A stretch of DNA of 64,000 nucleotides from Bacteroidales bacterium UBA3754 (GCA_002371705.1 DFGI01000028.1:1-64000), one strand, 5' to 3'; shown: positions 17,867 to 26,432, counted from the stretch's first letter. Program-made: numbers and translations. The notes: generated from the sequence alone by a model not told the origin.

Positions 17867-19471
17867 TTATTGTATCGAAACACCAACCATTTCCCCGTTG
17901 ACTACTACAAAATACACGCCTGTCTTTAGGTTTGCATTTGCAATTTTTTGTCCGGAAACGGTTACTACGAATGCTGGAGCCTCACCGTCCACAATGACTT
18001 GACGGTTGGCAATCGTAACCGATGAAGTATTGGAAACCTCGGTGATTGCAGTAGCATAAGTTTCTCCGCTGTCACTTGAAGCGCCTTCTTTTGTGGTAAA
18101 CTCACCTTCGTATTCTTTAAGCACAATCTTGTTGTTGTCAAGGGCTTTGAAGTTGTAACCATACGATGTTCCTTCCGAAAGTCCTGTTACGGTAAACTGA
18201 TATGCCAAAACATCCGATTTGAGTTCACAATCCGCAGCATCTGAAAAATCTATATTTGCCAACTGTCCTTGCGCATTGAACGTAAGCGAACAGACAGTTT
18301 CTCCATGGTGTTTAATAGTAAGTGTGTAAGATTCAGCACCTTCGTTGATTGGCATTGTAAAAAATGCTTCTGCCCGTTCTGCTTCAACAATTACTTCGTC
18401 GTCGGCATCCACATAGTCATCTTCCGAAATTAATCCATCTGGAATTTGATATTTGGGTTTATCGGTCATATCAACAGAAATGCTGGCATTTTCGAAATAC
18501 AATGCCGTGGCATTTTCCGCAGATTCTGCCAAAATACAATCTCCCATATATGGGAAAATCATATACCCTTCATTGTCGTATTTTATGAGATTGGTCTTAT
18601 TCAATGGGAACGAAAAATGAGCGGTTACAACATCCCCACTTTGGACATTTTCGGCAAAAGCGATTGCTTCGGACGTTGCCAGCGGAGAAGTACGAAGATT
18701 TCTATATGAATATTCTGCCAACATATATGAGATTTTTCCCATGTCGGCAAGGGCTTTCCCCGTAAACGAAACGTTTACGAAAGCAGACGAATACACATCG
18801 TCAAAAGTTACATTACTTTCTGTAGCCGATTGGTATTGATAGCTATCCAACCCTTCAAGTTGTTTTTCGTAGGCTACAACCATCGGATTTTCAACTTCAA
18901 CTGTTTCGGAGAACAATATGTTCATGGTTGCATCGGAAATCGTAAAAGGTTCTTCAGCATTGAAGCCTTCATCGGAAGATTTTCCGTCATACGTAAACCC
19001 CAAAAACAATTCTGCTGCACTCAAGCCGCCTTCAACTTCTAACCCCTGAGCACTATGAGTCACATTATCCAAAAATATGGTACCTTCCAAAACAAACGGT
19101 TCTCCTTTCGTTACTGGAACTTCCAGCCATGTTTCCGACAACAATGTAAACCAATCAGTTTCTTCACGGCTGTCGGCAATTGCCATGTGTGCACGACCTG
19201 TGTTGTTTGCAACGCCCGTGATTCTTACAAGGAACCCTTGTCCCACCTGCGGAGTCCAATCCCGACTTCCAGTTTCTGCTTCCACTGCGTCAATCAAAAC
19301 ACTTCTGCAGCTCGCCTGCCACTGAACAGACGTCCACGCATCATCATACATTCCATACGGATTGTATTTAATCTGAATTTCTTTTGCTTCAGCATTGAAT
19401 TGCCAAGGATTTTGCGAAAAAGTGGCAATTCCCACCAGCGACATTACCACAAATAAAAATACTTTTTTCAT
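17867..19471 (-). CDS. Secreted T9SS-type protein, paralogue of 44777-46000 (534 aa)
   Basis: Signal peptide of about 19 residues (MKKVFLFVVMSLVGIATFSQ). Residues about 20-330 align along their length with the 44777-46000 product: WTPQVGQGFLVRITGVANNT, KGEPFVLEGTIFLDNVT, EVEGGLSAAELFLGF, PFTISDATMNILF, and CILAESAENATALYFENAS all have direct counterparts. I do not recognise the domain; it is probably a beta-rich surface or carbohydrate-binding-like fold. Residues about 345-465 are extra, absent from the paralogue, and look fibronectin III-like (SYTLTIKHHGETVCSLTF, QFTVTGLSEGTSYGYNF). The C-terminal 60 residues resemble a T9SS sorting tail (LKTGVYFVVVNGEMVGVSIQ). It lies 121 nt downstream of the sigma-barrel gene on the same strand, with its own TATCTTTG box (complement of 19529-19536). 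Confidence 0.82.
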   Translation of the reverse strand: MKKVFLFVVMSLVGIATFSQNPWQFNAEAKEIQIKYNPYGMYDDAWTSVQWQASCRSVLIDAVEAETGSRDWTPQVGQGFLVRITGVANNTGRAHMAIADSREETDWFTLLSETWLEVPVTKGEPFVLEGTIFLDNVTHSAQGLEVEGGLSAAELFLGFTYDGKSSDEGFNAEEPFTISDATMNILFSETVEVENPMVVAYEKQLEGLDSYQYQSATESNVTFDDVYSSAFVNVSFTGKALADMGKISYMLAEYSYRNLRTSPLATSEAIAFAENVQSGDVVTAHFSFPLNKTNLIKYDNEGYMIFPYMGDCILAESAENATALYFENASISVDMTDKPKYQIPDGLISEDDYVDADDEVIVEAERAEAFFTMPINEGAESYTLTIKHHGETVCSLTFNAQGQLANIDFSDAADCELKSDVLAYQFTVTGLSEGTSYGYNFKALDNNKIVLKEYEGEFTTKEGASSDSGETYATAITEVSNTSSVTIANRQVIVDGEAPAFVVTVSGQKIANANLKTGVYFVVVNGEMVGVSIQ

Positions 19472-19592
19472 AATAATGAGTTTTTATAAATTACTACTAT
19501 ACAATTATTTACTAAATCCGTTAATTCACAAAGATACATTTTCCCCCTTTGTTTTGCTTATATAGTCCAAAAAATATTAAAAGACTGCACAA

Positions 19593-21143
19593 CTACCAAA
19601 GAAATTTTATTCCCAATGGTAATGAAACCGCAAATGGATGTTTAATTCTGTCAGATGTAGAAATATAGTAATTCACGCTTGGTTCCGCATAAATGCCAAT
19701 GTTTTTCGTAAGTTTGTATTGAACACCCAAACCCACGTTTGGGAACCACATCCACGACGCATGAGGTGCCGTCAAATTGAGTTGTTCTGCCTCGCTGCGG
19801 GTAATGCCACTTACGTAAGTTTGTGTTTTTACAGGAATTCCCATTGTTATGCCAAGGTCTCCATACAGACTCCATCGCTTGCCTGATGCCAAAGTGTAAA
19901 TTCCTTTTATTGGCAAACCAAGATAATGGGAAACATTCGTTGGTTTGTAGAAAGCAAAAACACTATTAATCCATTTCATTTCAGAAACTCGTCGGATGTA
20001 ACTTACCCCCGATTCTAATGCGAATCGTCTGCCCTGTTTATAGCGGAACGATAATGCCAACGTAATAGGCTTAATGTCATTCTGTAATATATCTTCTCTT
20101 GAATTTGATGCCTTATCAAAATCACTTGTTTCTTCTTTTGCGGTGTTAATTGTCTGTTCGTTAAAACTTCCTGTGTATGCAACGCCTAACGACCATTTGT
20201 GTGCATCGGTTTTGTCGCCAACGAGGACAGTTTTTTCGGGGAATATGTCGGCACGGTCGTAATACGGCGTTTCAACCATTTTCTGAATAAATTGAATTGT
20301 ATCGGAAGGTTGACCATTGAGCAGCAACGTGTCGGGTGCGCTTACATCTTGGGATACCACAGCGATCGAAGTATCAATTAGTGCATAATCTACTGGTGTG
20401 TCAACGACAGAATGTTGCGTAACGTTGGCACGGTCGGTAGTTTTTTGCGTTGGCTGCTGAACAACAACCTCAGGCTCTTGGTTTTGTTCCGTAGGTTGTG
20501 TAGGAGGTGTATCGGAATGATTTACCACAATAGGAGTTTCGTCATCGGTAGCGGGATTTTCCTTGCGGAGCAAAAGGAGCGCAACGGGAATCAGGAACAA
20601 CAAAAGCACAGCCCAATATTGCTGAATCATTTTGCGGAGCAGTTTTTTCGCCCGTGCCAACTGCGACGACGAAGAATGTGGCTCGATATTAAGCATAGCG
20701 GCAATTTCATTGTGCGACAAACCTTCGAACACAGCTAACCGAAACACTTTCCCATATCCTTCGGGCAGTTTGTCAATCAAAGCCATCAACTCGTCCATTG
20801 AGAGATATTTCGTCTCCTCTTGAAATTCATCGTCAAAGGGTGCGTTACTGCTCGTTTCATTAAACGCCACAGTTCTATGGGCTTTTAAAAAATCCTTGTG
20901 TTTCGATGCCACATTTCTCGTTATCGACCTCATCCAAGTCTCGGCCTTGCTGTCATCGTGCAATTTGTCGAGCGAAGAGAAAATAACCACAAACGAATCG
21001 TGCAGTACATCGTTGATTGTCTGCTTATCGGAAAAATAGCGATGGCATACGCCGCTCAAATCCTTGGCGTATGACCTATACAATTCCCCGAGAGCTTCCG
21101 TGTCTCCCTGCCTGCATCGTTGTATCAACCGAGTAATCTCCAC
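19593..21143 (-). CDS. ECF sigma factor fused to a TM helix and an outer-membrane beta-barrel-like domain (516 aa)
   Basis: One uninterrupted frame with three parts. Residues about 1-90 are sigma region 2 (RCRQGDTEALGELYRSYA, NDVLHDSFVVIFSSL, ETWMRSITRNVASKHK). Residues about 115-172 are sigma region 4 with its helix-turn-helix (LPEGYGKVFRLAVFEGLSHN, EIAAMLNIEP, SQLARAKKLLRKM). Residues about 176-192 form one hydrophobic helix (WAVLLLFLIPVALLLL). A 120-residue Pro/Gln/Thr-rich linker follows, then about 200 residues of alternating beta strands ending in GIKFLW, typical of small PorT/OmpW-like barrels. Predicted topology is sigma in the cytoplasm, linker in the periplasm and barrel in the outer membrane. 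No ATG precedes region 2: I chose the GTG at 21143, and TTG at 21152 or 21185 are alternatives. Sigma factor and barrel are normally separate proteins. Function is unknown; a membrane-tethered regulator is inferred. Confidence 0.88.
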   Translation of the reverse strand: MEITRLIQRCRQGDTEALGELYRSYAKDLSGVCHRYFSDKQTINDVLHDSFVVIFSSLDKLHDDSKAETWMRSITRNVASKHKDFLKAHRTVAFNETSSNAPFDDEFQEETKYLSMDELMALIDKLPEGYGKVFRLAVFEGLSHNEIAAMLNIEPHSSSSQLARAKKLLRKMIQQYWAVLLLFLIPVALLLLRKENPATDDETPIVVNHSDTPPTQPTEQNQEPEVVVQQPTQKTTDRANVTQHSVVDTPVDYALIDTSIAVVSQDVSAPDTLLLNGQPSDTIQFIQKMVETPYYDRADIFPEKTVLVGDKTDAHKWSLGVAYTGSFNEQTINTAKEETSDFDKASNSREDILQNDIKPITLALSFRYKQGRRFALESGVSYIRRVSEMKWINSVFAFYKPTNVSHYLGLPIKGIYTLASGKRWSLYGDLGITMGIPVKTQTYVSGITRSEAEQLNLTAPHASWMWFPNVGLGVQYKLTKNIGIYAEPSVNYYISTSDRIKHPFAVSLPLGIKFLW

Positions 21144-21198
21144 CGAGGTCAAGAAATATTTATTCTTATAGTCCGAAAATAACAAAAAGACTGCACGA

Positions 21199-21227
21199 CA
21201 AAGTTATTTTTTGGGAAAAAATTGCAA
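21199..21227 (-). promoter_or_regulatory. Promoter of the sigma-barrel gene
   Basis: On the minus strand: TTG (complement of 21225-21227), 18-nt spacer, TAACTTTG (complement of 21199-21206). It is back to back with the queF promoter. Confidence 0.55.
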
Positions 21228-21285
21228 CTACCGTTCCCTTATCAAGAAATAATAGACGAACGACATTTATTTTCTCCGTAACTAT

Positions 21286-21313
21286 TTGATTTCTCAGAAA
21301 TAAACTATATTTG
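21286..21313 (+). promoter_or_regulatory. Promoter of the queF-queC-queE operon
   Basis: TTG (21286-21288), 17-nt spacer, TATATTTG (21306-21313). It predicts a leader of about 40 nt before the queF ATG at 21359, long enough for a small preQ1-I-type aptamer (see findings). Confidence 0.6.
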
Positions 21314-21358
21314 CCAACGATTAGAGCTTTAAGTTTTTCCTCTACAAACCTAAAAACA

Positions 21359-21832
21359 ATGAGTAGAACAAGTGACGAATTACAAGGCGTAAGCCAGTTG
21401 GGAAGCGCACAAACGCAGTATCCCACAAATTATTCCCCGGAACTTTTGGAAACGTTTGTCAACAAGCATCAGGAAAACGATTACCTTGTGACGTTGAACT
21501 GTCCGGAATTTACCACGCTTTGCCCAAAAACTGGGCAACCTGATTTTGCAAAAATCACCATCAACTACATTCCCGACAAACAAATGGTGGAAAGCAAATC
21601 GCTCAAGCTGTATCTGTTCAGCTTCCGCAACCACGGCGATTTCCACGAGGACTGCATCAACATTATTATGAAGGATCTGGTAAAGGTTATGCAACCTCGC
21701 TATCTCGAAGTGGTTGGAATCTTTACGCCACGTGGCGGCATTTCCATCTATCCGTTTGCGAACTATGCCGACGAAAACCACACGGAATTCAAAAACCAAC
21801 GTCTGTTGGCGCACATGAACAAAACCATATAG
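21359..21832 (+). CDS. queF: NADPH-dependent 7-cyano-7-deazaguanine reductase
   Basis: Reduces preQ0 to preQ1 in queuosine tRNA modification. Short (YkvM) type, 157 residues, with the catalytic Cys55 and Asp62 in [10 protein letters not shown], Glu78 and the [10 protein letters not shown] stretch after it, and FHED at 95-98. I take the ATG at 21359 because the in-frame codon at 21311 overlaps the -7 box. First gene of queF-queC-queE, with 2 nt to queC. A queD or folE is not in the window. Confidence 0.97.
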   Translation: MSRTSDELQGVSQLGSAQTQYPTNYSPELLETFVNKHQENDYLVTLNCPEFTTLCPKTGQPDFAKITINYIPDKQMVESKSLKLYLFSFRNHGDFHEDCINIIMKDLVKVMQPRYLEVVGIFTPRGGISIYPFANYADENHTEFKNQRLLAHMNKTI

Positions 21833-21834
21833 CA

Positions 21835-22491
21835 ATGGCAAAGGACACGGTATTGATTCTTTCGGGAGGAATCGACAGCACAACCATGCTGTACGAATAT
21901 CAAGACAGGATTGCCCTCGCCGTTTCGTTCCACTACGGAAGCAACCACAACGACAAGGAAATTCCGTTTGCGGAATATCATTGTAAACAATTGGGAATAA
22001 AGCATATAACTATTCCTCTTTCGTTTATGAAAGACTATTTCCAAAGTTCGTTGCTGCAAGGCGCCGATGCAATTCCCGAAGGAAACTACGACGACGAGAA
22101 CATGAAATCAACAGTGGTGCCGTTCCGCAACGGCATTATGTTGGCAATTGCAGCAGGATTAGCAGAAACCAACGGGTTGCTCCACGTGATGATGGCAAAC
22201 CACAGCGGCGACCACGCCATCTATCCCGATTGCCGCCCGCAATTTGCCGAAGCCATGGGCAAAGCCATCGAGGCTGGCACATACGAGGGCATTACGCTTG
22301 ACACACCCTATACGCATCTCAGCAAGGCCGACATTGTGAAACGGGGCGTTTCGCTCGGCGTTGACTACACGCATACGTGGAGCTGCTACAAAGGTCAACA
22401 AATCCACTGCGGCAAATGCGGCACCTGCCGCGAACGCAAAGAGGCTTTTGCCCTTGCGGGAATTGCCGACACTACGCATTACGAGGAATGA
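21835..22491 (+). CDS. queC: 7-cyano-7-deazaguanine (preQ0) synthase
   Basis: ATP-dependent conversion of 7-carboxy-7-deazaguanine and ammonia to preQ0. The 218 residues carry the N-type PP-loop SGGIDSTTML near the start, VPFRNGIMLAIAAGLAE, PDCRPQF in the substrate region, and the C-terminal zinc site SCYKGQQIHCGKCGTCRER with four Cys. It starts 2 nt after queF and its stop overlaps the queE start (ATGA). Confidence 0.97.
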   Translation: MAKDTVLILSGGIDSTTMLYEYQDRIALAVSFHYGSNHNDKEIPFAEYHCKQLGIKHITIPLSFMKDYFQSSLLQGADAIPEGNYDDENMKSTVVPFRNGIMLAIAAGLAETNGLLHVMMANHSGDHAIYPDCRPQFAEAMGKAIEAGTYEGITLDTPYTHLSKADIVKRGVSLGVDYTHTWSCYKGQQIHCGKCGTCRERKEAFALAGIADTTHYEE

Positions 22492-23045
22492 CACACACCA
22501 ACAAAATAAACGAGATTTTCGTCAGCCTACAGGGCGAAGGCTTCCACACGGGAACGGCGGCGGTGTTTGTGCGGTTTTCGGGCTGCAACCTCGCCTGCGC
22601 TTTCTGCGACACCAACCATCACCCGTTTACACTGATGTCGGACGAAGAAATTGCCGACGCGGTGGCAAAACACTCGGTTGATTGGGTTATTCTCACTGGC
22701 GGCGAACCAAGCCTGCAAGCATCCGAACACCTCATTGAACTTTTGCATCGGAACGGCAAAAAAGTCGCCATCGAAACGAATGGAACGCACGAACTTCCCA
22801 AAAACATAGATTGGGTAACCGTTTCGCCAAAAGTATGGGACAAAACCATTGTAAATCAAGCCGATGAACTGAAACTTGTGTTTACTGGCGAAGATGTGGA
22901 GCCGTGGCGCGGGAAAATCAACGCAAGCCATTGGTTTCTGCAACCGTGTTCGTGCAAAAACACCGCCGATACGGTGCAATACATTCTAAATCACCCCCAT
23001 TGGCGATTGTCACTGCAAACCCACAAATATATTGGCATAGAATAA
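22488..23045 (+). CDS. queE: 7-carboxy-7-deazaguanine synthase (radical SAM)
   Basis: Radical SAM ring contraction of 6-carboxytetrahydropterin to 7-carboxy-7-deazaguanine. The 185 residues have the cluster motif CNLACAFC, FVSLQGEGFHTG ahead of it, the glycine-rich LTGGEPSLQ and the IETNGTH strand. The start is the ATG at 22488, which overlaps the queC stop by 4 nt; the in-frame codon at 22377 lies deep within queC. Short relative to many QueE proteins but all core motifs are present. Confidence 0.96.
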   Translation: MTHTNKINEIFVSLQGEGFHTGTAAVFVRFSGCNLACAFCDTNHHPFTLMSDEEIADAVAKHSVDWVILTGGEPSLQASEHLIELLHRNGKKVAIETNGTHELPKNIDWVTVSPKVWDKTIVNQADELKLVFTGEDVEPWRGKINASHWFLQPCSCKNTADTVQYILNHPHWRLSLQTHKYIGIE

Positions 23046-23085
23046 TACCATATCGTTTCATTTTTTATTACTTTTGTGACCCAAA

Positions 23086-23730
23086 ATGTTAGAGATGGAC
23101 GAACAAAACTTACAACGAACTTCTGTAGAAAAAGCAAACGCGCTCACGCATTTATTAGGCGCAATTTTAGCAATTCCTGCTGGCTGGTATGTAATAGCTA
23201 ACGGTTTCCAGAAAAACACCGATGTGGGAATTTCGATGGTGATTTTCTCCATTGGATTTTTTGTGTTGTATTTAGCCTCGTTTTTGTACCATTGGGTAGT
23301 GAATCCAAAAACAAAGCTGCTTCTCCGCCATTTCGACCACGCAAATATTTACGTGTTGATTGCGGCTTCCTATACGCCCGTGTGGTTGGCGGTGGTTGGC
23401 GGCACGTTGGGAAAAGTATTTTTCGTCATCATTTGGGCGGTTGCCTTGGCGGGAATCATTTACAAAATTGTCGCGCTCGGCAAATATCCAAAACTGTCTC
23501 TCACCATCTACCTGATAATGGGCTGGTCGGTGCTGTTTGCGGCAAAACCAGTGTACGAAAAACTTTCGGCGTTCCAAATTTGTTTCATCATTGCCGAAGG
23601 CGTTTTCTACTCGGTTGGAACTTATTTCTATTCAAAAAAAGAGCGCCCGTGGTTCCACGTAATCTGGCATTTCTTCGTGCTGGCCGGCACAGCGTGCCAC
23701 TTTGTGGCAATGGTTCCCATTGTGCGGTAA
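23086..23730 (+). CDS. trhA: Hemolysin III / PAQR-family membrane protein (TrhA-like)
   Basis: Seven-helix integral membrane protein of the hemolysin III (YqfA/TrhA) family, linked in other bacteria to membrane fluidity or lipid homeostasis. The family metal-site motifs are present: SFLYHW, HFDHANIYVLIAASYTP, and HVIWHFFVLAGTACHF at the C-terminus. A TACTTTTG box at 23069-23076 puts the transcription start only a few bases before the ATG at 23086, so the second ATG at 23095 may be the real start. It has its own promoter, so it need not belong to the que operon. Confidence 0.9.
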   Translation: MLEMDEQNLQRTSVEKANALTHLLGAILAIPAGWYVIANGFQKNTDVGISMVIFSIGFFVLYLASFLYHWVVNPKTKLLLRHFDHANIYVLIAASYTPVWLAVVGGTLGKVFFVIIWAVALAGIIYKIVALGKYPKLSLTIYLIMGWSVLFAAKPVYEKLSAFQICFIIAEGVFYSVGTYFYSKKERPWFHVIWHFFVLAGTACHFVAMVPIVR

Positions 23731-23826
23731 TAGTTTTTTGCAAATTATTGGAAAATAATCGCATTTCAGCATCAGTTATGACCGCTTCGGCGTATTTCCT
23801 TGAAAAGTTTAGTCGAAATTTCCCTT

Positions 23827-23854
23827 TTTTGCATTTGCAAAATTCCTAACTTTG
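23827..23854 (+). promoter_or_regulatory. Palindrome overlapping the promoter of the LytS/LytTR pair
   Basis: Perfect inverted repeat TTTTGCA-TT-TGCAAAA (23827-23842), ending 4 nt before a -7 box TAACTTTG (23847-23854). A half-site TTGCAAAG follows at about 23857. The position in the promoter spacer suggests an operator. Confidence 0.4.
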
Positions 23855-23887
23855 ACTTGCAAAGCATACGGAAACAATTGAAACTCT

Positions 23888-24913
23888 ATGACAATAAAAG
23901 AACTTACATTCATTACTGATATTATCTCATACAAACCGTGGAGCTGTTTGTTCCGAATCTTGTTCATTTCGCTCATCGGTTTTCTGTTTCTGTTTATGAC
24001 AGCAAACATTTTCGATACACACGAACTCCGAATGCCCTATGTTTCGTATAGTATCGCCTTTGTGGTGATTACCGAAATTAACGTGTTGTTCAACTATCTC
24101 GTATCGAAATACGGCTCGCAGAAAATCAAAGAATATCAGTTTGTTCTGCTTCTTCTGATGAACATTACGCTCATCATTATTGCAATTTTTTTGCTGTTGC
24201 CCTTGGTTGAAGGCGAAGAAATTGCTTTCAATCCTATAGTGGAACTTTCATCCATATTCACGTTGATTTTCATTATTTTTATAATATTGACTATCACATT
24301 GTTGCGTGTTTTGCAAACATACATCCAATCGCAGCACGAAATTGAAAATTTGCGTCACGCGCAAAGTGCGATTGAATACCAGGCTCTGGTGGAACAAGTA
24401 AATCCACATTTTCTATTCAACAACCTTTCGGTATTGAAATCGCTGATTCTTTACGACAAAGACAAAGCCTACGAATTCACGCAGAATTTCACCGACATTT
24501 ACCGCTACGTGTTGCAGAGCAAAGACAAAGACCTTGTGACGCTCTCCGAAGAATTGCAGTTTGTGAAATCGTTTGTGGCGTTGCACAAGGAACGTATCGG
24601 CGACGGGCTCAATGTTATGTTCAACATTCCCGACGAACTGTTGGGGAAATCGTTGGTGCCGCTTGGATTGCAGATTTTGGTTGAAAACGCCCTGAAACAC
24701 AACATCGCGTCGAAAAGCGAACCACTCAACATCCACATCTACACCAATCGGGATATGCTGATTGTGGAAAACAACCTCAACAAGAAAGAAACTGTATTTT
24801 CCACGAAAAAAGGATTGGGAAATATAACGAAACGATACAAAATACTCACAGATAGGCAAGTATCAGTAAATCAGAGCAGTACGAATTTTATTGTGTCTAT
24901 ACCATTGATATAA
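23888..24913 (+). CDS. LytS/YehU-type sensor histidine kinase (341 aa)
   Basis: Inner-membrane sensor kinase of the His_kinase (PF06580) family. Four hydrophobic segments span residues about 20-140, with almost no periplasmic domain, so the signal is probably sensed in or near the membrane. A coiled linker leads to the phosphoacceptor box QVNPHFLFNNLS (His174) and the ATP-binding N-box LVENALKHN near residue 265, with KKGLGNITKRY as the G-box. It is followed after 18 nt by its LytTR response regulator. A promoter with an overlapping palindrome precedes it. Confidence 0.93.
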   Translation: MTIKELTFITDIISYKPWSCLFRILFISLIGFLFLFMTANIFDTHELRMPYVSYSIAFVVITEINVLFNYLVSKYGSQKIKEYQFVLLLLMNITLIIIAIFLLLPLVEGEEIAFNPIVELSSIFTLIFIIFIILTITLLRVLQTYIQSQHEIENLRHAQSAIEYQALVEQVNPHFLFNNLSVLKSLILYDKDKAYEFTQNFTDIYRYVLQSKDKDLVTLSEELQFVKSFVALHKERIGDGLNVMFNIPDELLGKSLVPLGLQILVENALKHNIASKSEPLNIHIYTNRDMLIVENNLNKKETVFSTKKGLGNITKRYKILTDRQVSVNQSSTNFIVSIPLI

Positions 24914-24931
24914 ATTAAAAAACGTATTTCT

Positions 24932-25696
24932 ATGGAAGTGATTATAATTGAAGACGAAGACTACAATGTGAAACTGTTGCAAGGAATGTTGCTACAGCTT
25001 CGTCCCGACTGGACAATCTCGCACACATTCGACAGTGTTAAATCCGCTGTGAGTTATTTTAAGGAAAACGCTCAGCCAGACTTGATTTTTATGGACATCC
25101 AACTGGCCGATGGCATCAGTTTTTCCATTTTCGACAAAGTTGAAATAACATGTCCGATAATTTTTACCACCGCTTTCGACGAATACGCCATTCAAGCCTT
25201 CAAGGTGATGAGTATAGATTATTTGCTCAAACCACTGAAAGATTCGGAACTTGAACAGGCAATCAAAAAATTTGAATCCATTACCAACCCGAAAAACCTT
25301 CAGAAAGACGGCGTTTACAAAGAATTGCTCGATGTAATCCGCAACGGCGAGAAAAAATACCGCACCCGCTTTTTGATTCAAGGCCATTCAGCATATACCC
25401 GACTCGATGTCAATGATATAGCATATTTCTACAGTGAAAACAAAATCACGTTTGCCGTGACATTTGCGAAGAAAGAACATATTGTAAACTTCTCGCTGGA
25501 GCAACTCGAAGAAGAACTCTCGAAAGACGACTTTTTCCGTCTTAACAGAAAATATATCGCAAACATCAAGGCTGTTCAGTCGTTCGAGGACTTTTTCGGC
25601 GGCAAGCTCATCGTCCACCTCACCATTCCCGCACAAGAACAGATAACCGTCAGCCGTCTGAAAAATAGTGCGTTTAAAGAATGGATGGGGAAATAA
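24932..25696 (+). CDS. LytTR-family response regulator (254 aa)
   Basis: Receiver domain at residues 1-125 with IIIEDED, phosphoacceptor Asp55 in LIFMDIQL, TTAFDEYAIQAF and Lys at LLKPL. A LytTR DNA-binding domain follows at about 150-254 (RTRFLIQGHSAYTRLDVNDI, FFRLNRKYIANI, ITVSRLKNSAFKEWMG). Partner of the kinase directly upstream. Target genes cannot be read from the window. Confidence 0.94.
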   Translation: MEVIIIEDEDYNVKLLQGMLLQLRPDWTISHTFDSVKSAVSYFKENAQPDLIFMDIQLADGISFSIFDKVEITCPIIFTTAFDEYAIQAFKVMSIDYLLKPLKDSELEQAIKKFESITNPKNLQKDGVYKELLDVIRNGEKKYRTRFLIQGHSAYTRLDVNDIAYFYSENKITFAVTFAKKEHIVNFSLEQLEEELSKDDFFRLNRKYIANIKAVQSFEDFFGGKLIVHLTIPAQEQITVSRLKNSAFKEWMGK

Positions 25697-25815
25697 TCTG
25701 TTTCCACAAAATTAAGATGATTGGGGACATTGGTTGAAAAACGATGTCTTTTTCTATTTATCCCCCGAAAAATGTCATCTTGTTGGTGATATTCGTCCCG
25801 AAAAGTGTTAATCAA

Positions 25816-26310
25816 ATGAAGAGAAGCGTTTATAATTCGTTGATTGAGTGGAAATTAAACAAAGGAAGAAAGCCATTGATTCTCAATGGTGCTCGACAGG
25901 TTGGAAAAACATATGTTTTACAAGAGTTTGCAAAACAAGAATTTTCCAAATATGTTTACGTATCGTTGGACAGAAATGAGAAAGCAAAAAAGATTTTGGA
26001 AAGTGAAGCAAGTGTACAATCCATCATTTTAACGCTTTCCGCCCTTACAGGGATAGACATAACACCCAATAAAACACTCATAATTATTGATGAAATTCAA
26101 GAATCACCCAAGGCACTCAATGTTTTAAAATTTTTCTGCGAAGATGCTCCTGAATATCCGATTGTAGTTGCAGGTTCTCTTTTAGGCATTTCGCTGCACG
26201 AACAAGTTTCGTTTCTTGTGGGAAAAGTTGATATGATAAAAATGTACCCCATGTCGTTCAACGAGTTTATTGAAGCGTTGGGAAAGCAAAAAATTATAAC
26301 GTGCTTTTGA
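25816..26310 (+). pseudogene. Truncated DUF4143-type AAA ATPase (N-terminal domain only, 164 aa)
   Basis: Matches the ATPase half of the AAA_14/DUF4143 family: Walker A GARQVGKTYVLQ near residue 25, Walker B TLIIIDEIQESP, and the MYPMSFNEFIEALG region. It stops with KQKIITCF at residue 164, although family members run to about 380-430 residues. The whole winged-helix and DUF4143 nuclease-like half is absent, and the DNA after the stop does not continue it in any frame. I read it as a remnant. An intact homologue of the family lies at 42204-43376 but is too divergent to be its direct source. Confidence 0.75.
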
Positions 26311-26323
26311 ACATTATTTTTGA

Positions 26324-26351
26324 GGAGCGGAAGTAATTTCGCTCCTTTTTT
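26324..26351 (+). terminator. Terminator behind the truncated ATPase
   Basis: 9-bp stem (26324-26332 with 26337-26345, one G-U pair, 4-nt loop) followed by six T. Confidence 0.8.
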
Positions 26352-26432
26352 GTACGTTGTTGAAAATCAGTAGAATAAGTTTTTGTATACGATTTTCAAT
26401 TTTATGCGTACCTTTGGCTGTCTAAAAATGCT

